From Planctomycetota bacterium (GTDB lineage: Bacteria; Planctomycetota; Planctomycetia; Pirellulales; UBA1268), in the NCBI GenBank assembly GCA_003669585.1, contig QWOQ01000005.1:1024502-1088501 (forward strand): DNA of 64,000 nt, in the 5' to 3' direction. The notes below the pieces were generated by a model, which worked only from the letters and a program-made list of their open reading frames with translations, was not told the origin of the DNA and did not search any database. This document shows, piece after piece, positions 9,901 through 16,891 of the stretch. Numbering within the stretch: position 1 is the stretch's first letter; every line of letters starts with the position of its first letter. The position numbers and the translations under genes were made by a program.

Positions 9901-12240
9901 CAACTGGACTTTCGCGATCAACGCACGGCAAGGATTTTTGAGGAGACGCACAACCTGGGCAACTGGGTAGTGAACTACGATGAGTTGCTGGATCGGCGGC
10001 AACTCCTGAATCAGCACGTCCGTGTGATTCGCTACAAACAATCAACCACGCAAGGAAGAAATGTCGTCATCTCATCGAAGGCCCCGTTGGGGCTCCTGAT
10101 CTCGATGGTGCTGCTGCGGATCAAGGCATTAAATCTCGGTTTTACCGACTCTCAGTGCCGTGAACTGGCAGAGCGATTCGTCTCTGATGCCAACGACGTT
10201 TCCGGTGACATCGTGCTGCGTGCGGCCAAGCGCGGTCGAAACGCGAGTGAGCTGATGGGAATCGTCCTGAGCCGTTTCCTGTTGCGGCACGAACTGGGAC
10301 ATAAGCGTTACCACGGCTGGTACTTCCTGGACGACTACGCCGATTGGCTGGGGCAACGCGAGGAGCAGATTGCCGACATTCTGTGCCTGTCTCCCGAGCT
10401 TACGTCTGAGGGTTCCCTCCGGCTCACGGTACTGGTCTCAGAAGCCAAGTACATCGAACTGGCCAGCCTGTCGGCCAAACGCAAGGAATCGCAAAAGCAG
10501 TTACGGGACACGGTAAAACGCATCAACGAAGCGGTCTTTGGCGCGCCAGAGCGACTGGATCGTGACCTGTGGTTAGCAAGATTGTCGGACCTGATTCTGG
10601 ACGGAGTGCAGTTTCCAGCCAGTGCCCGGATCAACCTGGCTGACTGGCGTAGAGCCATCCGCGAAGGTGCGTGCGAGATTGCCATCCGAGGCTATTCCCA
10701 TGTCTTCGTATGGGGACCGGATGACCCGTGCGACTGTTCCTCGTTTGCACCGGTGGCCGAACTTGAGGGAGCCTATCAGGAAGTATTTGGGCGACCTGAA
10801 CTGCGTGAACTGGTGCGTTGCTATTTCGAGAACCGTGATCCGCTCCCACTGCGGAAAGCTGTTGCCCAGGAGGATGTGTGGTCAGAGTTGGAATACCAAA
10901 GGCCGACGGACCGCACCAAGATCAAAGTACCGCGTACCCACACGTCGGAAATCGACGACGATCCTCCGCCGACAGATGGTGGAAGTGGGGGTAGCCCGGT
11001 TCCGCCAACGGTACCCGTTACGCCTGGCGGTGTGGTCACGAAACCTGTTGCCGACATCAGGGACCATGCGTTGGAAAACACCGAAGCGAAGTGGGCATAT
11101 CCGGGAATTGCCGGAGTCGTGTCGAATGGACAGACGCAGGCAGAATCAAACGATGACACGGAGTGGCTGAGGACCGTTGAGACGAAGTCGAAGCACGCGT
11201 TACAGCAATTCCAGCTTCAGGCGAAAGTCGTTTCCAGTGTGCTCACTCCGAATTGCGCCCTAATCAAGTTTGCAGGCAGCTCGAATCTCACGGTTGAGCA
11301 GGTGAGCCGAAAACGGTCTGAGCTGCTCACCACCTACGGCCTGAACGTCGTGGCGATCCGTCCTGAGCCGGGACTCGTCAGCCTTTCAATTGAGCGGCCG
11401 AAGCGCCGCGTGATTCGGACCCAGGAACTCTGGTCAAAATGGCAGCCGCCCGCTGGCTGGGGGAACCGGACGTTACTGATCGGTGTGCGCGAGGACGATG
11501 GAGAGCTGCTATTCCTTTCTCCAGGCAAGGCCCACGCTCCACATACGCTGATCGCCGGTTCGACCGGAAGCGGCAAGTCCGTCCTGATGCAGAACATCAT
11601 CCTGGCCATTGCCGCGACGAATGTCCCGGCACAGGCTCGCATCGTGCTCATCGATCCGAAACAGGGCGTTGACTATTTCGCATTCGAGAATCTGCCGCAC
11701 CTGGATGGTGCTATGGTGGTCGATCCCGCAGAAGCTATCACCAAGCTGGAGCACCTGGTCGCCGAAATGGACGCCCGGTATGTGAAGTTTCGGGCTGCCC
11801 GGTGTCCGAATCTGGACGAGTTCAACAAGCGCTGCGACGAGCAGGATCGGCTTCCCGTGATCTGGGTGATCCATGACGAATTCGCCGAGTGGATGATGGT
11901 TGAAGAGTATAAGGAGGCAGTAACGAGCATTGTCGGGCGGCTCGGGGTTAAGGCACGGGCTGCCGGTATTCATCTGGTGTTTGCCGCACAGCGACCTGAT
12001 GCGAATGTGATGCCCATGCAACTGCGGGCAAATCTCGGCAATCGGCTCATTCTCAAAGTAGACTCGGCCGGAACTTCAGAAATTGCATTGGGTGAACTAG
12101 GCGCTGAGTTCCTGCTCGGGCACGGCCATTTGCTTGCAAGGCTGGAGGGCACACCGGGACTTTGCTTTGCCCAGGTACCTTTGGCGGAACCCGCTTTCGT
12201 CGATGACGTGGTGGGCGTGATGCCGCTGAAAACCACGTGA
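6976..12240 (+). CDS. dptH: DptH/SspH-like giant FtsK/HerA-family restriction ATPase
   Basis: A protein of about 1754 residues with an FtsK/SpoIIIE-type motor at the C-terminus: Walker A GSTGSGKS at residues 1528-1535, IVLIDPKQG near 1556, Walker B-like VIWVIHDEFAEW near 1628, and FAAQRPDANVMP with a following LRANLGNRLILKV, the usual FtsK sensor region. A Pro/Gly-rich linker lies near 1330-1355. The long N-terminal 1300 residues are family-specific and otherwise unrecognised. DptH/DndH proteins have this size and plan. The chosen ATG at 6976 overlaps the dptG stop (ATGA); an ATG at 6937 inside dptG would add 13 residues and is less likely. It is presumed to be the motor of the restriction complex. 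Confidence 0.8.
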   Translation: MNISELIGKIVTLLLKEELFGERGTQTEGTARFTIDCLSAEHTAAVARQILAEPSLATQIDLKLPRAFLSEQQLPESVLTTLPATYYRNATMEKPVLLIANTGDDEEQSLKEFIRIGGPELQEHPELWIRVASEGLSLSEQHAKWWEKALTGLQDLRVAPLDRIAAYVLQTRSSIQNEGLPILTALGAALPALRLPKDSVFSSRIKEGARGHVSAWKKEFGAACRSRGCYLLKQTPSQILLGEEELENAFAKVSDAIPVGIHAVIEAFIHAPSGWNAAASQLAECEWEQIRPLFDGVKREKFNLARETIHFFDEREPELVSDEERQYLQSLVTRSGNEPTEDDTEFYESHRNELKEDRKLKSAWDRFVFGKARETDDFLLGIALCMESLFSQGEAGAKRKLKIRCDRATKKELKDLNVDAGLYFSRRYAGVKALFGDRVTWNAGQLFDFQKLVAEWVRQNNGPLNRSAAKAAIQLKFVLELEVDVSTGGTQSYSTQLLWKYNPNAVSSQFVDDWSRLAKHPLVHCRAHQEPVSSKGTLQTVDLSNVRTFVPAYDRDRGSFVSIYKKQNDIALQFRSNLREAVSQRLVTDDVGPLIEQRFTEFETQYTKAIEDLSEAGLHSQSLRKQVATFTALLDAIVHLAKGDRNRELLLRPLLSIGAAQIEGGTAATVVTPWHPLRLAAMQVKATMIAGLVRHLLTAPEVFFGDTRLYFKDLAQELSHPFYPEIVLGWGANKPELMVMTDTVQDYTLHESPVINDKEPDDTNENPTTGSNCVLELVQRYLTLHPHEHANMSVVLYNCDSSRLPQAVVDRIGQLYEDEDDVRCQVLLRHGDSGRLRDLYRAIVSQGDADVDSFNASEATQDFMARLRICIIADQAPPPDPKDGCPYDIVFSQDVIARHSQVEWYPETAKPVPIDTLVPARWSRRRAAAIDDMKSVVYLCCPVQSTEGWGFLTALTTFLKGDWDEIEDRRLLPARQLDFRDQRTARIFEETHNLGNWVVNYDELLDRRQLLNQHVRVIRYKQSTTQGRNVVISSKAPLGLLISMVLLRIKALNLGFTDSQCRELAERFVSDANDVSGDIVLRAAKRGRNASELMGIVLSRFLLRHELGHKRYHGWYFLDDYADWLGQREEQIADILCLSPELTSEGSLRLTVLVSEAKYIELASLSAKRKESQKQLRDTVKRINEAVFGAPERLDRDLWLARLSDLILDGVQFPASARINLADWRRAIREGACEIAIRGYSHVFVWGPDDPCDCSSFAPVAELEGAYQEVFGRPELRELVRCYFENRDPLPLRKAVAQEDVWSELEYQRPTDRTKIKVPRTHTSEIDDDPPPTDGGSGGSPVPPTVPVTPGGVVTKPVADIRDHALENTEAKWAYPGIAGVVSNGQTQAESNDDTEWLRTVETKSKHALQQFQLQAKVVSSVLTPNCALIKFAGSSNLTVEQVSRKRSELLTTYGLNVVAIRPEPGLVSLSIERPKRRVIRTQELWSKWQPPAGWGNRTLLIGVREDDGELLFLSPGKAHAPHTLIAGSTGSGKSVLMQNIILAIAATNVPAQARIVLIDPKQGVDYFAFENLPHLDGAMVVDPAEAITKLEHLVAEMDARYVKFRAARCPNLDEFNKRCDEQDRLPVIWVIHDEFAEWMMVEEYKEAVTSIVGRLGVKARAAGIHLVFAAQRPDANVMPMQLRANLGNRLILKVDSAGTSEIALGELGAEFLLGHGHLLARLEGTPGLCFAQVPLAEPAFVDDVVGVMPLKTT

Positions 12241-12255
12241 TCCGGGGAGAGTGAC

Positions 12256-12996
12256 ATGAGGAATCCGGACTGGGTGCGGGACGAGATCATCTTGGCGATG
12301 GACCTCTACGTGCGCGCGGGCCGAAAGCAACTTCCGCCAAGCCACGACGACGTGGTGATGCTCAGCCAGTTGCTTAATCGTCTTCCAGTTCATCCGGTCG
12401 CGACGCGGGACGAGGCTTTCCGCAACCCGAATGGCATTTCGATGATCCTGGGCAATTTCCTCGGAATTGACCCACACCACAACCAATCAGGACTGTCTAG
12501 GAACAATCAGTTGCAAACGACGGTGTGGAACGATTTCATCGACCATCCGGAACGGCTGCGGCGCACGTCAGAAGCCATTGAGACTACGATTTCCTTCGGC
12601 GATCCCGACGAACATCCAGCTTCCATCGACGAAGAAGAGGTGTTTCCGGAAGGGCATATCCTCACGAGGCAACACGTCCTGCGTGAACGTAACCGTTCGG
12701 CAGTCGCGGCCAAGATTGAACGTGTAATGCGTAATCATGGCCGACTCGCATGCGAAGTGTGCGGATTTGATTTCCTCGAATTCTACGGCGAGCTGGGCAG
12801 AGGCTTTGCTGAATGCCATCATCTTGTTCCACTCGCAGAAGTCGCGTTCCATCGGGATACACGACTTGACGACCTGGCTATCGTCTGTGCGAACTGTCAC
12901 AGGATGCTGCACCGGGGAAGGCCCGTGCTGACACTCGACGCCCTCAAAGGCCTCATCGAGCGGCTGAAACAGCCGCAGAATGGACGGGCCTCGTGA
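12256..12996 (+). CDS. HNH endonuclease with possible sulfur-binding N-terminal domain
   Basis: A 246-residue protein. The C-terminal half is a zinc-finger HNH nuclease: C166-x2-C169, ECHHLVPLAEV with H188/H189, and C211-A-N-C214-H-R-M-L-H219. The N-terminal half (WVRDEIILAMDLYVR..., then LPPSHDDVVMLSQLLNRLP, then RNPNGISMILGNFLGIDP) resembles the module fused to HNH in McrA-like enzymes, where, as I recall, it reads phosphorothioated DNA (the SBD of ScoMcrA/SprMcrA). A GGGGAG site precedes the ATG by 9 bases. It starts 15 bp after dptH, and its TGA overlaps the GTG of the cysteine desulfurase, so it is an integral operon member. It may cut modified foreign DNA or support FGH; the sulfur-binding role is inference. 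Confidence 0.8.
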   Translation: MRNPDWVRDEIILAMDLYVRAGRKQLPPSHDDVVMLSQLLNRLPVHPVATRDEAFRNPNGISMILGNFLGIDPHHNQSGLSRNNQLQTTVWNDFIDHPERLRRTSEAIETTISFGDPDEHPASIDEEEVFPEGHILTRQHVLRERNRSAVAAKIERVMRNHGRLACEVCGFDFLEFYGELGRGFAECHHLVPLAEVAFHRDTRLDDLAIVCANCHRMLHRGRPVLTLDALKGLIERLKQPQNGRAS

Positions 12997-14138
12997 ATAC
13001 GCTCATCTATCTCGACAACAACTCGACCACTCCCGTCGATCCGGTGGTGTTTGAAACCATGCGGCCGTACTTCACTGAGTTCTGCGGCAACCCATCGAAC
13101 CAGCATCATTACGCCGGCAGCCGTGCAGCGTGTGCGATGGAAAAATCGCGTGCTCAGGTTGCCGCTGCTATCGGTGCGGAGCCTGAGTCCGTAGTTTTCA
13201 CGAGCGGGGCGACGGAGAGCAACAACCTTGCCATCCTGGGCGTCTGTTCTGCACGTCGGTTACCGCCGGGTCATATCGTCACTTCGGCCATCGAACACAA
13301 AGCCGTTATCGAGCCGTGCCGCCATCTTGAGGCTGCCGGGTGGAAAGTCACAGTCCTTCGCCCGGACAGACAGGGACTTGTTGACTGGCGTTTTGTGGAG
13401 GATGCGATCACGCCGGAGACGACGCTTGTGAGCATTATGGCGGCCAATAATGAAGTGGGGACGATCCAGCCCATCGAGAGAATCGGTGAAGTGTGCGAAC
13501 GCCGGGGGGTTCTTTTCCACTGTGATGCTGCCCAGGCCCTTGGCAGGATACCGGTCGATGTCGGCCTGTGGAATGTTGACCTGCTGAGTTTGTCGGCCCA
13601 CAAGGCCTATGGCCCCAAAGGGGTTGGCGCACTGGTGGTGCGGGAGCGACGCAAGTCTGAGTTGCTTACGCCATTGTGCTTTGGGGGGGGCCAAGAATCC
13701 GGCATCCGGCCCGGTACACCTGCGGTTCCGAACATCGTCGGTTTTGGTGCCGCTGCTGAACTGGCATCTGCAAACCTTCTCCCAGAGGCGGCACGCCTGC
13801 GTTCACTTCGGCAGGATTTTCTTTCAGTGATCAAAGGCCATTTTCCAGACCTAGTGGTGCATGGGCATCCCACGAATTCACTCCCCGGTTTACTTTCTGC
13901 CGGTTTTCCAGGCGTCAACGGCGATGAATTCCTGTTCACACTCCGGGATGTGGCGATTAGCCAGGGAGCGGCATGCACGGCTGGTAGTCCTGAGCCAAGC
14001 CATGTCCTCACAGCGATGGGCATTGCTTACGACCTAGCCCGTTCCAGTTTCCGCTTCGGCATCGGACGCTTTACCACCAATGAGGACATCATGCAGGCAG
14101 CTGCGGAGGTATCCCGCGTGCTTTCGCTCCTTGCTTGA
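12993..14138 (+). CDS. sspA: Cysteine desulfurase of the phosphorothioation system (SspA/DndA/IscS-like)
   Basis: A 381-residue PLP-dependent class V aminotransferase-fold enzyme that takes sulfur from cysteine. YLDNNSTTPVD at the start, the cofactor site SGATESNN near residue 70, the Schiff-base lysine K204 in SAHKAYGPKG, the GGGQESGIRPGT loop, and the persulfide cysteine C328 in GAACTAGSPEPSH are all present, so it should be active. The GTG start overlaps the HNH stop (GTGA). In phosphorothioation systems this enzyme supplies sulfur to the DndC/SspD step; being last in the operon next to sspD and FGH supports that role over general IscS duty. A suf system elsewhere in the window covers Fe-S housekeeping. 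Confidence 0.88.
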   Translation: MNTLIYLDNNSTTPVDPVVFETMRPYFTEFCGNPSNQHHYAGSRAACAMEKSRAQVAAAIGAEPESVVFTSGATESNNLAILGVCSARRLPPGHIVTSAIEHKAVIEPCRHLEAAGWKVTVLRPDRQGLVDWRFVEDAITPETTLVSIMAANNEVGTIQPIERIGEVCERRGVLFHCDAAQALGRIPVDVGLWNVDLLSLSAHKAYGPKGVGALVVRERRKSELLTPLCFGGGQESGIRPGTPAVPNIVGFGAAAELASANLLPEAARLRSLRQDFLSVIKGHFPDLVVHGHPTNSLPGLLSAGFPGVNGDEFLFTLRDVAISQGAACTAGSPEPSHVLTAMGIAYDLARSSFRFGIGRFTTNEDIMQAAAEVSRVLSLLA

Positions 14139-14393
14139 GAAGTAGGGTTGCTGGAATCGTGCGATGTCCTAATACCAATCCCAACAATTAACAGCGCGTT
14201 TTCGCGTAGGGTGCGTGACAGCCAGTTTGGATACCGGACGGGTCGAGGCGGTCAACTCGTTGCATGGCTCAGCAACAATTGGCGACATACAAATTTGCGG
14301 CCATCTGAATGAGTACCGAGGAATCAATCTTTCCGGAATACAGTGCATCGCAGGCAATCCCATCTCGGTCAAAGAAATGCGTTCGGGGGGATG
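14139..14393 (+). other. Non-coding stretch downstream of the phosphorothioation operon
   Basis: The stretch contains a short hairpin candidate (gcgcg-tttt-cgcg, near 14192-14204) that could end the operon transcript, but there is no following T-run. The remainder shows no convincing gene. A minus-strand frame spanning 14169-14372 lacks a recognisable family and a start site. Confidence 0.3.
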
Positions 14394-14477
14394 TCAGGCA
14401 TGGGCTACTTCGGGTGAGATGAGCCGCGTTCTTCCGGTGAGGAGTTCCTGCATCATGGCCTGCCTGTGGAATTTCAC
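14394..14477 (-). pseudogene. 27-codon hsdS relic: start plus C-terminal coil of a type I specificity subunit
   Basis: On the minus strand a GTG at 14477 overlaps the TGA of the upstream chimeric gene and opens VKFHRQAMMQELLTGRTRLI, ending after SPEVAHA. RQAMMQELLTGRTRLI is the classic C-terminal end of HsdS specificity subunits, and VKF at a start codon is a common HsdS beginning. The two DNA-recognition domains that belong in between are gone, so this is an internal-deletion relic rather than a working protein. The retained start/stop overlap suggests that hsdS followed the cyclotransferase/HEPN-like gene in the ancestral operon. Confidence 0.5.
14434..14457. repeat. Direct repeat copy 1 (ELLTG-coding segment)
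   Basis: A 24-bp segment identical at 23 of 24 positions to 15426-15449. On the minus strand both copies encode MM(Q/H)ELLTG(R/K). This copy is inside the hsdS relic; the other is in the HsdM-derived chimera. The pair frames the cyclotransferase/HEPN-like part and could mark recombination points or duplicated HsdS ends. Confidence 0.7.
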
Positions 14478-15922
14478 GGCTGTTCCTCCTGCTCTTCCAG
14501 TTTACCGAGGAATTGCTGCGTGATTGCCAACAGCTCCTTCAACGAGCAATGCACTTTATCAAACTCATTGAACATGCCCTTGCCCCGGTGGCTGAGATTG
14601 CTGCGGATTTGGTAGTAGTAGGCGAAGCACTTCTTGGCGTTGGTGCGGTCCAGTTTGTAAGCGGTGTCCGGGTTGCGGGAATCGGACACCGTGTCCCCCT
14701 CTCGCTGCACGTTCAGGCGGACCAGATCAACCATTCCAGGAAGTTCATGCAGCCGCTTTATCCTCTGCATCGGTTCCTGTCCGGGGCCGAAACACAGGGC
14801 GGAAAGCCGCTCTAGAATGGACCACAAAAGGAGATACGCCATCTGGGACCGGAAGAATCGTGGCCAGATGTCATCCATAGTTTTTTGCATCTTATCCTCT
14901 TCCTCTTTGACGACGCGCTCGACCGCCTCCAGTCCCGGGCCAAAGGCCGGGTCATCGGTGAGGTTCCAAACGGAATGGGTCGGGTGATGCGGATCGCGTT
15001 CGGTTGGAGGTTTCGCCACCGACGAAGGCATGGGAAATGAGCGGTCAGGTGGTTGGGGATTGCCCTTGAACGGATATCGTATCACCAGCGCGTTGGCCTG
15101 AACGCCAGTCTCCAGCGTCACCTCCGACCAGGCGTAGTGTTTCCGGGGCTCGAAAGCGCAAACTGCGGCGTAGCCGGTCTCTGCCTGCCCGGGCTTCCAA
15201 TGCAAAAGATATCCTTTAACGCTGCCGTGGTCGCTCTTGCGCAGCATGGGAAGCCCATCGCGAACCCAAAGCTCGCCCGTAACCACATCGCGAGGGAATG
15301 TCTCAACCAATGCGCGGATCGCCTCGAACGCTGGGAAGCCGGGCTTCAGAGCCCCGTAAACGAACAGCGGCCAATCCAGCCTTTCGGGAGGGTCCATCGC
15401 TTGTGATTGGTCAGCCTCGTCCTTCCCGGTGAGGAGTTCGTGCATCATGATTTCACGCCAAAGGGTTGAGGGGTCTGCGTCGCCGAGGATGTCGTCCTTC
15501 TCAGCGCGGTTCTGCGAGAAATCAAGCGTGGGGTTTTCGAAAATGGCGATAAGGTTGCCTAATTTCTCGACCTTCTGCGCGCCGTCACCAAGTTTGTTCG
15601 AGTCGTTGAAGTCGGGGAAATCGCTGCGAGCGAGGGGGGGGTTGGCGTCAAGCAGTGGCTGAATGATCTGGGTGCTGATCTTGTTGCCGATGTCGGGCTT
15701 GCCCTTGAGCGCGACCATGTCCTTGAAGCTGGCGCCCTTTGGGATGCTGACTGGTGGGGCAAAGTCTTTCGAATTGCCGTACTTGTCGGAGACATATTTG
15801 ATGAACAGCATGAACAGGACGTAGTCCTTGTACTCCTTGTACTGGCTGGCATTCATGCCGCTACGCAGTTCGTCGCAAGAGGCCCAGAGGGAGGAGTAGA
15901 GATTGGATTTCTCGTTCGCCAT
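14474..15922 (-). CDS. Chimeric protein: HsdM N-terminus, gamma-glutamylcyclotransferase-like domain, HEPN-like domain
   Basis: A 482-residue product; ATG at 15922 is chosen because a TAGGAA site lies about 8 bases upstream. Residues 1-149 match the helical N-terminus of type I methyltransferase HsdM (SLWASCDELRSGMNASQYKEY, ending ILGDAD), but the catalytic part is absent. Residues 155-170 (LWREIMMHELLTGK) look like an HsdS tail. Residues 183-283 resemble a gamma-glutamylcyclotransferase fold (LFVYGALKPGF, GELWVRDGLP). Residues 345-475 form a helical domain with R440-SNLS-H445, an R-x4-H motif of HEPN ribonucleases. It cannot methylate DNA. It is either a decay product of a type I locus or a co-opted toxin-like protein. 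No hsdR is present. The frame is fully open across all junctions. Confidence 0.65.
   Translation of the reverse strand: MANEKSNLYSSLWASCDELRSGMNASQYKEYKDYVLFMLFIKYVSDKYGNSKDFAPPVSIPKGASFKDMVALKGKPDIGNKISTQIIQPLLDANPPLARSDFPDFNDSNKLGDGAQKVEKLGNLIAIFENPTLDFSQNRAEKDDILGDADPSTLWREIMMHELLTGKDEADQSQAMDPPERLDWPLFVYGALKPGFPAFEAIRALVETFPRDVVTGELWVRDGLPMLRKSDHGSVKGYLLHWKPGQAETGYAAVCAFEPRKHYAWSEVTLETGVQANALVIRYPFKGNPQPPDRSFPMPSSVAKPPTERDPHHPTHSVWNLTDDPAFGPGLEAVERVVKEEEDKMQKTMDDIWPRFFRSQMAYLLLWSILERLSALCFGPGQEPMQRIKRLHELPGMVDLVRLNVQREGDTVSDSRNPDTAYKLDRTNAKKCFAYYYQIRSNLSHRGKGMFNEFDKVHCSLKELLAITQQFLGKLEEQEEQP
15426..15449. repeat. Direct repeat copy 2 (ELLTG-coding segment)
   Basis: Second copy of the 24-bp element at 14434-14457, one mismatch (G for C). 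It lies at the junction between the HsdM-derived and cyclotransferase-like parts of the chimeric gene, supporting a deletion that joined the hsdM start to an hsdS end. Confidence 0.7.
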
Positions 15923-16338
15923 AAGAGTCGTTCCTAAGTTACAACGCAAAAGTAAGTGGGATGGTGAGAGTGGTGGTATCAGCGATTTCTAAAGCGTATC
16001 GAACCTCGCTTCGATTTGCATTGTTATGAGTAGGCGTTGCTGTTTGGGAACGTTGTTGTGGTCGTGGGTCACGCCATTCAATCAACGACTCCAGTAAGCA
16101 ACTCATCTGCAGGCTTGTGTAGAGTCCCAATGAAGTGATGTGGATTATCGCGAGCAAGAAGCTCACAGTCTGGTTGTAGTGGCCCCTTGTCGGTCCCAGA
16201 TTTTTCAGGTGGTTGCGCGGGTAAATAAGAGTGCACATCGCTGCGATGTATCAAGCCATTCACGGTGATGGCACGAAGCCTCACTCGATGGGGTGATGTC
16301 GGTGCTACCCGGGGAGTTTGAAAACGTGAGTTGCCGAT
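15923..16338. other. Gene-poor stretch upstream of the chimeric hsdM gene
   Basis: No convincing gene is seen. Minus-strand frames of 60-100 codons here lack family signatures and start sites. The part next to 15922 must hold the promoter of the chimeric gene, but no clear -35/-10 pair could be picked. Confidence 0.3.
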
Positions 16339-16551
16339 CTACGCCAGACGGCCGTTGACGATGGCAATGATTCTTCTGCGATCGTCGGCAGTGAGCAGGC
16401 TCCAATTCTCGATCAGAGTTTCTAGTTCGGCAGTATTAACGCGGTGTTCATTTTGACCATCGTTTTGTGCACCGGATTCCGCAGCGCCGTTTTGAGAACA
16501 TGCGATTTTCGCTTTGACTTCCGCAACCTGTTCGACTCCCCGTGGGGTATA
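16339..16551 (-). pseudogene. C-terminal tail of a decayed site-specific integrase or recombinase
   Basis: A minus-strand frame open from just after a TAA at 16552-16554 down to TAG at 16339. It has no start codon of its own and reads YTPRGVEQVAEVK, then an Asn/Gly/Ala-rich linker, and ends ELETLIENWSLLTADDRRRI followed by IAIVNGRLA. Tails of this type (W-x-x-L then a basic helix) are, from memory, common at the end of planctomycete integrase-like proteins. The catalytic tyrosine domain is missing. It lies at the border between the defence genes and ordinary chromosome, where an island integrase would be expected. Confidence 0.4.
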
Positions 16552-16891
16552 TTATTCAGCTGTCATTCTCGTCATTCACGGGCTTGAGGGCTGTTTCTAG
16601 TGCTACTGCTATCCTGAACACTGCTCATCGAGCGATCAAGATAACCGATCCAGTTGTCAGACCTGCATGAAATTGACAGCGTTTGCATGGATTCCAATCG
16701 TACTTTGGTGGCGTAGCGATTCGTCTGTGCCATACGGTATCAGTGTTCTTCGATCTCAGTCACCGAAACACGTGACACATGCACATTCAAGTTTCGGTTT
16801 TCAACGTTGATTGTTGAAATAAAAATGACTATTTTTGATCGACTCCGTGATGCTGTCTGCTACGAACACCCACTCCATAGAGAAGAACAAC
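16552..16891 (+). other. Intergenic region upstream of the AIM24-family gene
   Basis: About 340 bases without a supported gene. It holds a short perfect hairpin at 16799-16819 and presumably the promoter of the downstream gene. No tRNA or attachment-site duplication was recognised. Confidence 0.35.
16799..16819. repeat. Small inverted repeat upstream of the AIM24-family gene
   Basis: Arms TTTCAAC and GTTGAAA (7 bp, perfect) flank a 7-base loop; A-rich sequence follows. It lies 73 bp before the start codon. It could be an operator half-site pair or a weak terminator; no stronger statement is possible. Confidence 0.3.

Noticed and set aside
13683..13690. G-run inside the cysteine desulfurase as a possible frameshift
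   Set aside because: The frame stays open and reads the standard FGGGQESGIRPGT loop of the family.
14169..14372. Small minus-strand protein after sspA
   Set aside because: No ribosome site, no family signature, and the composition looks non-coding.
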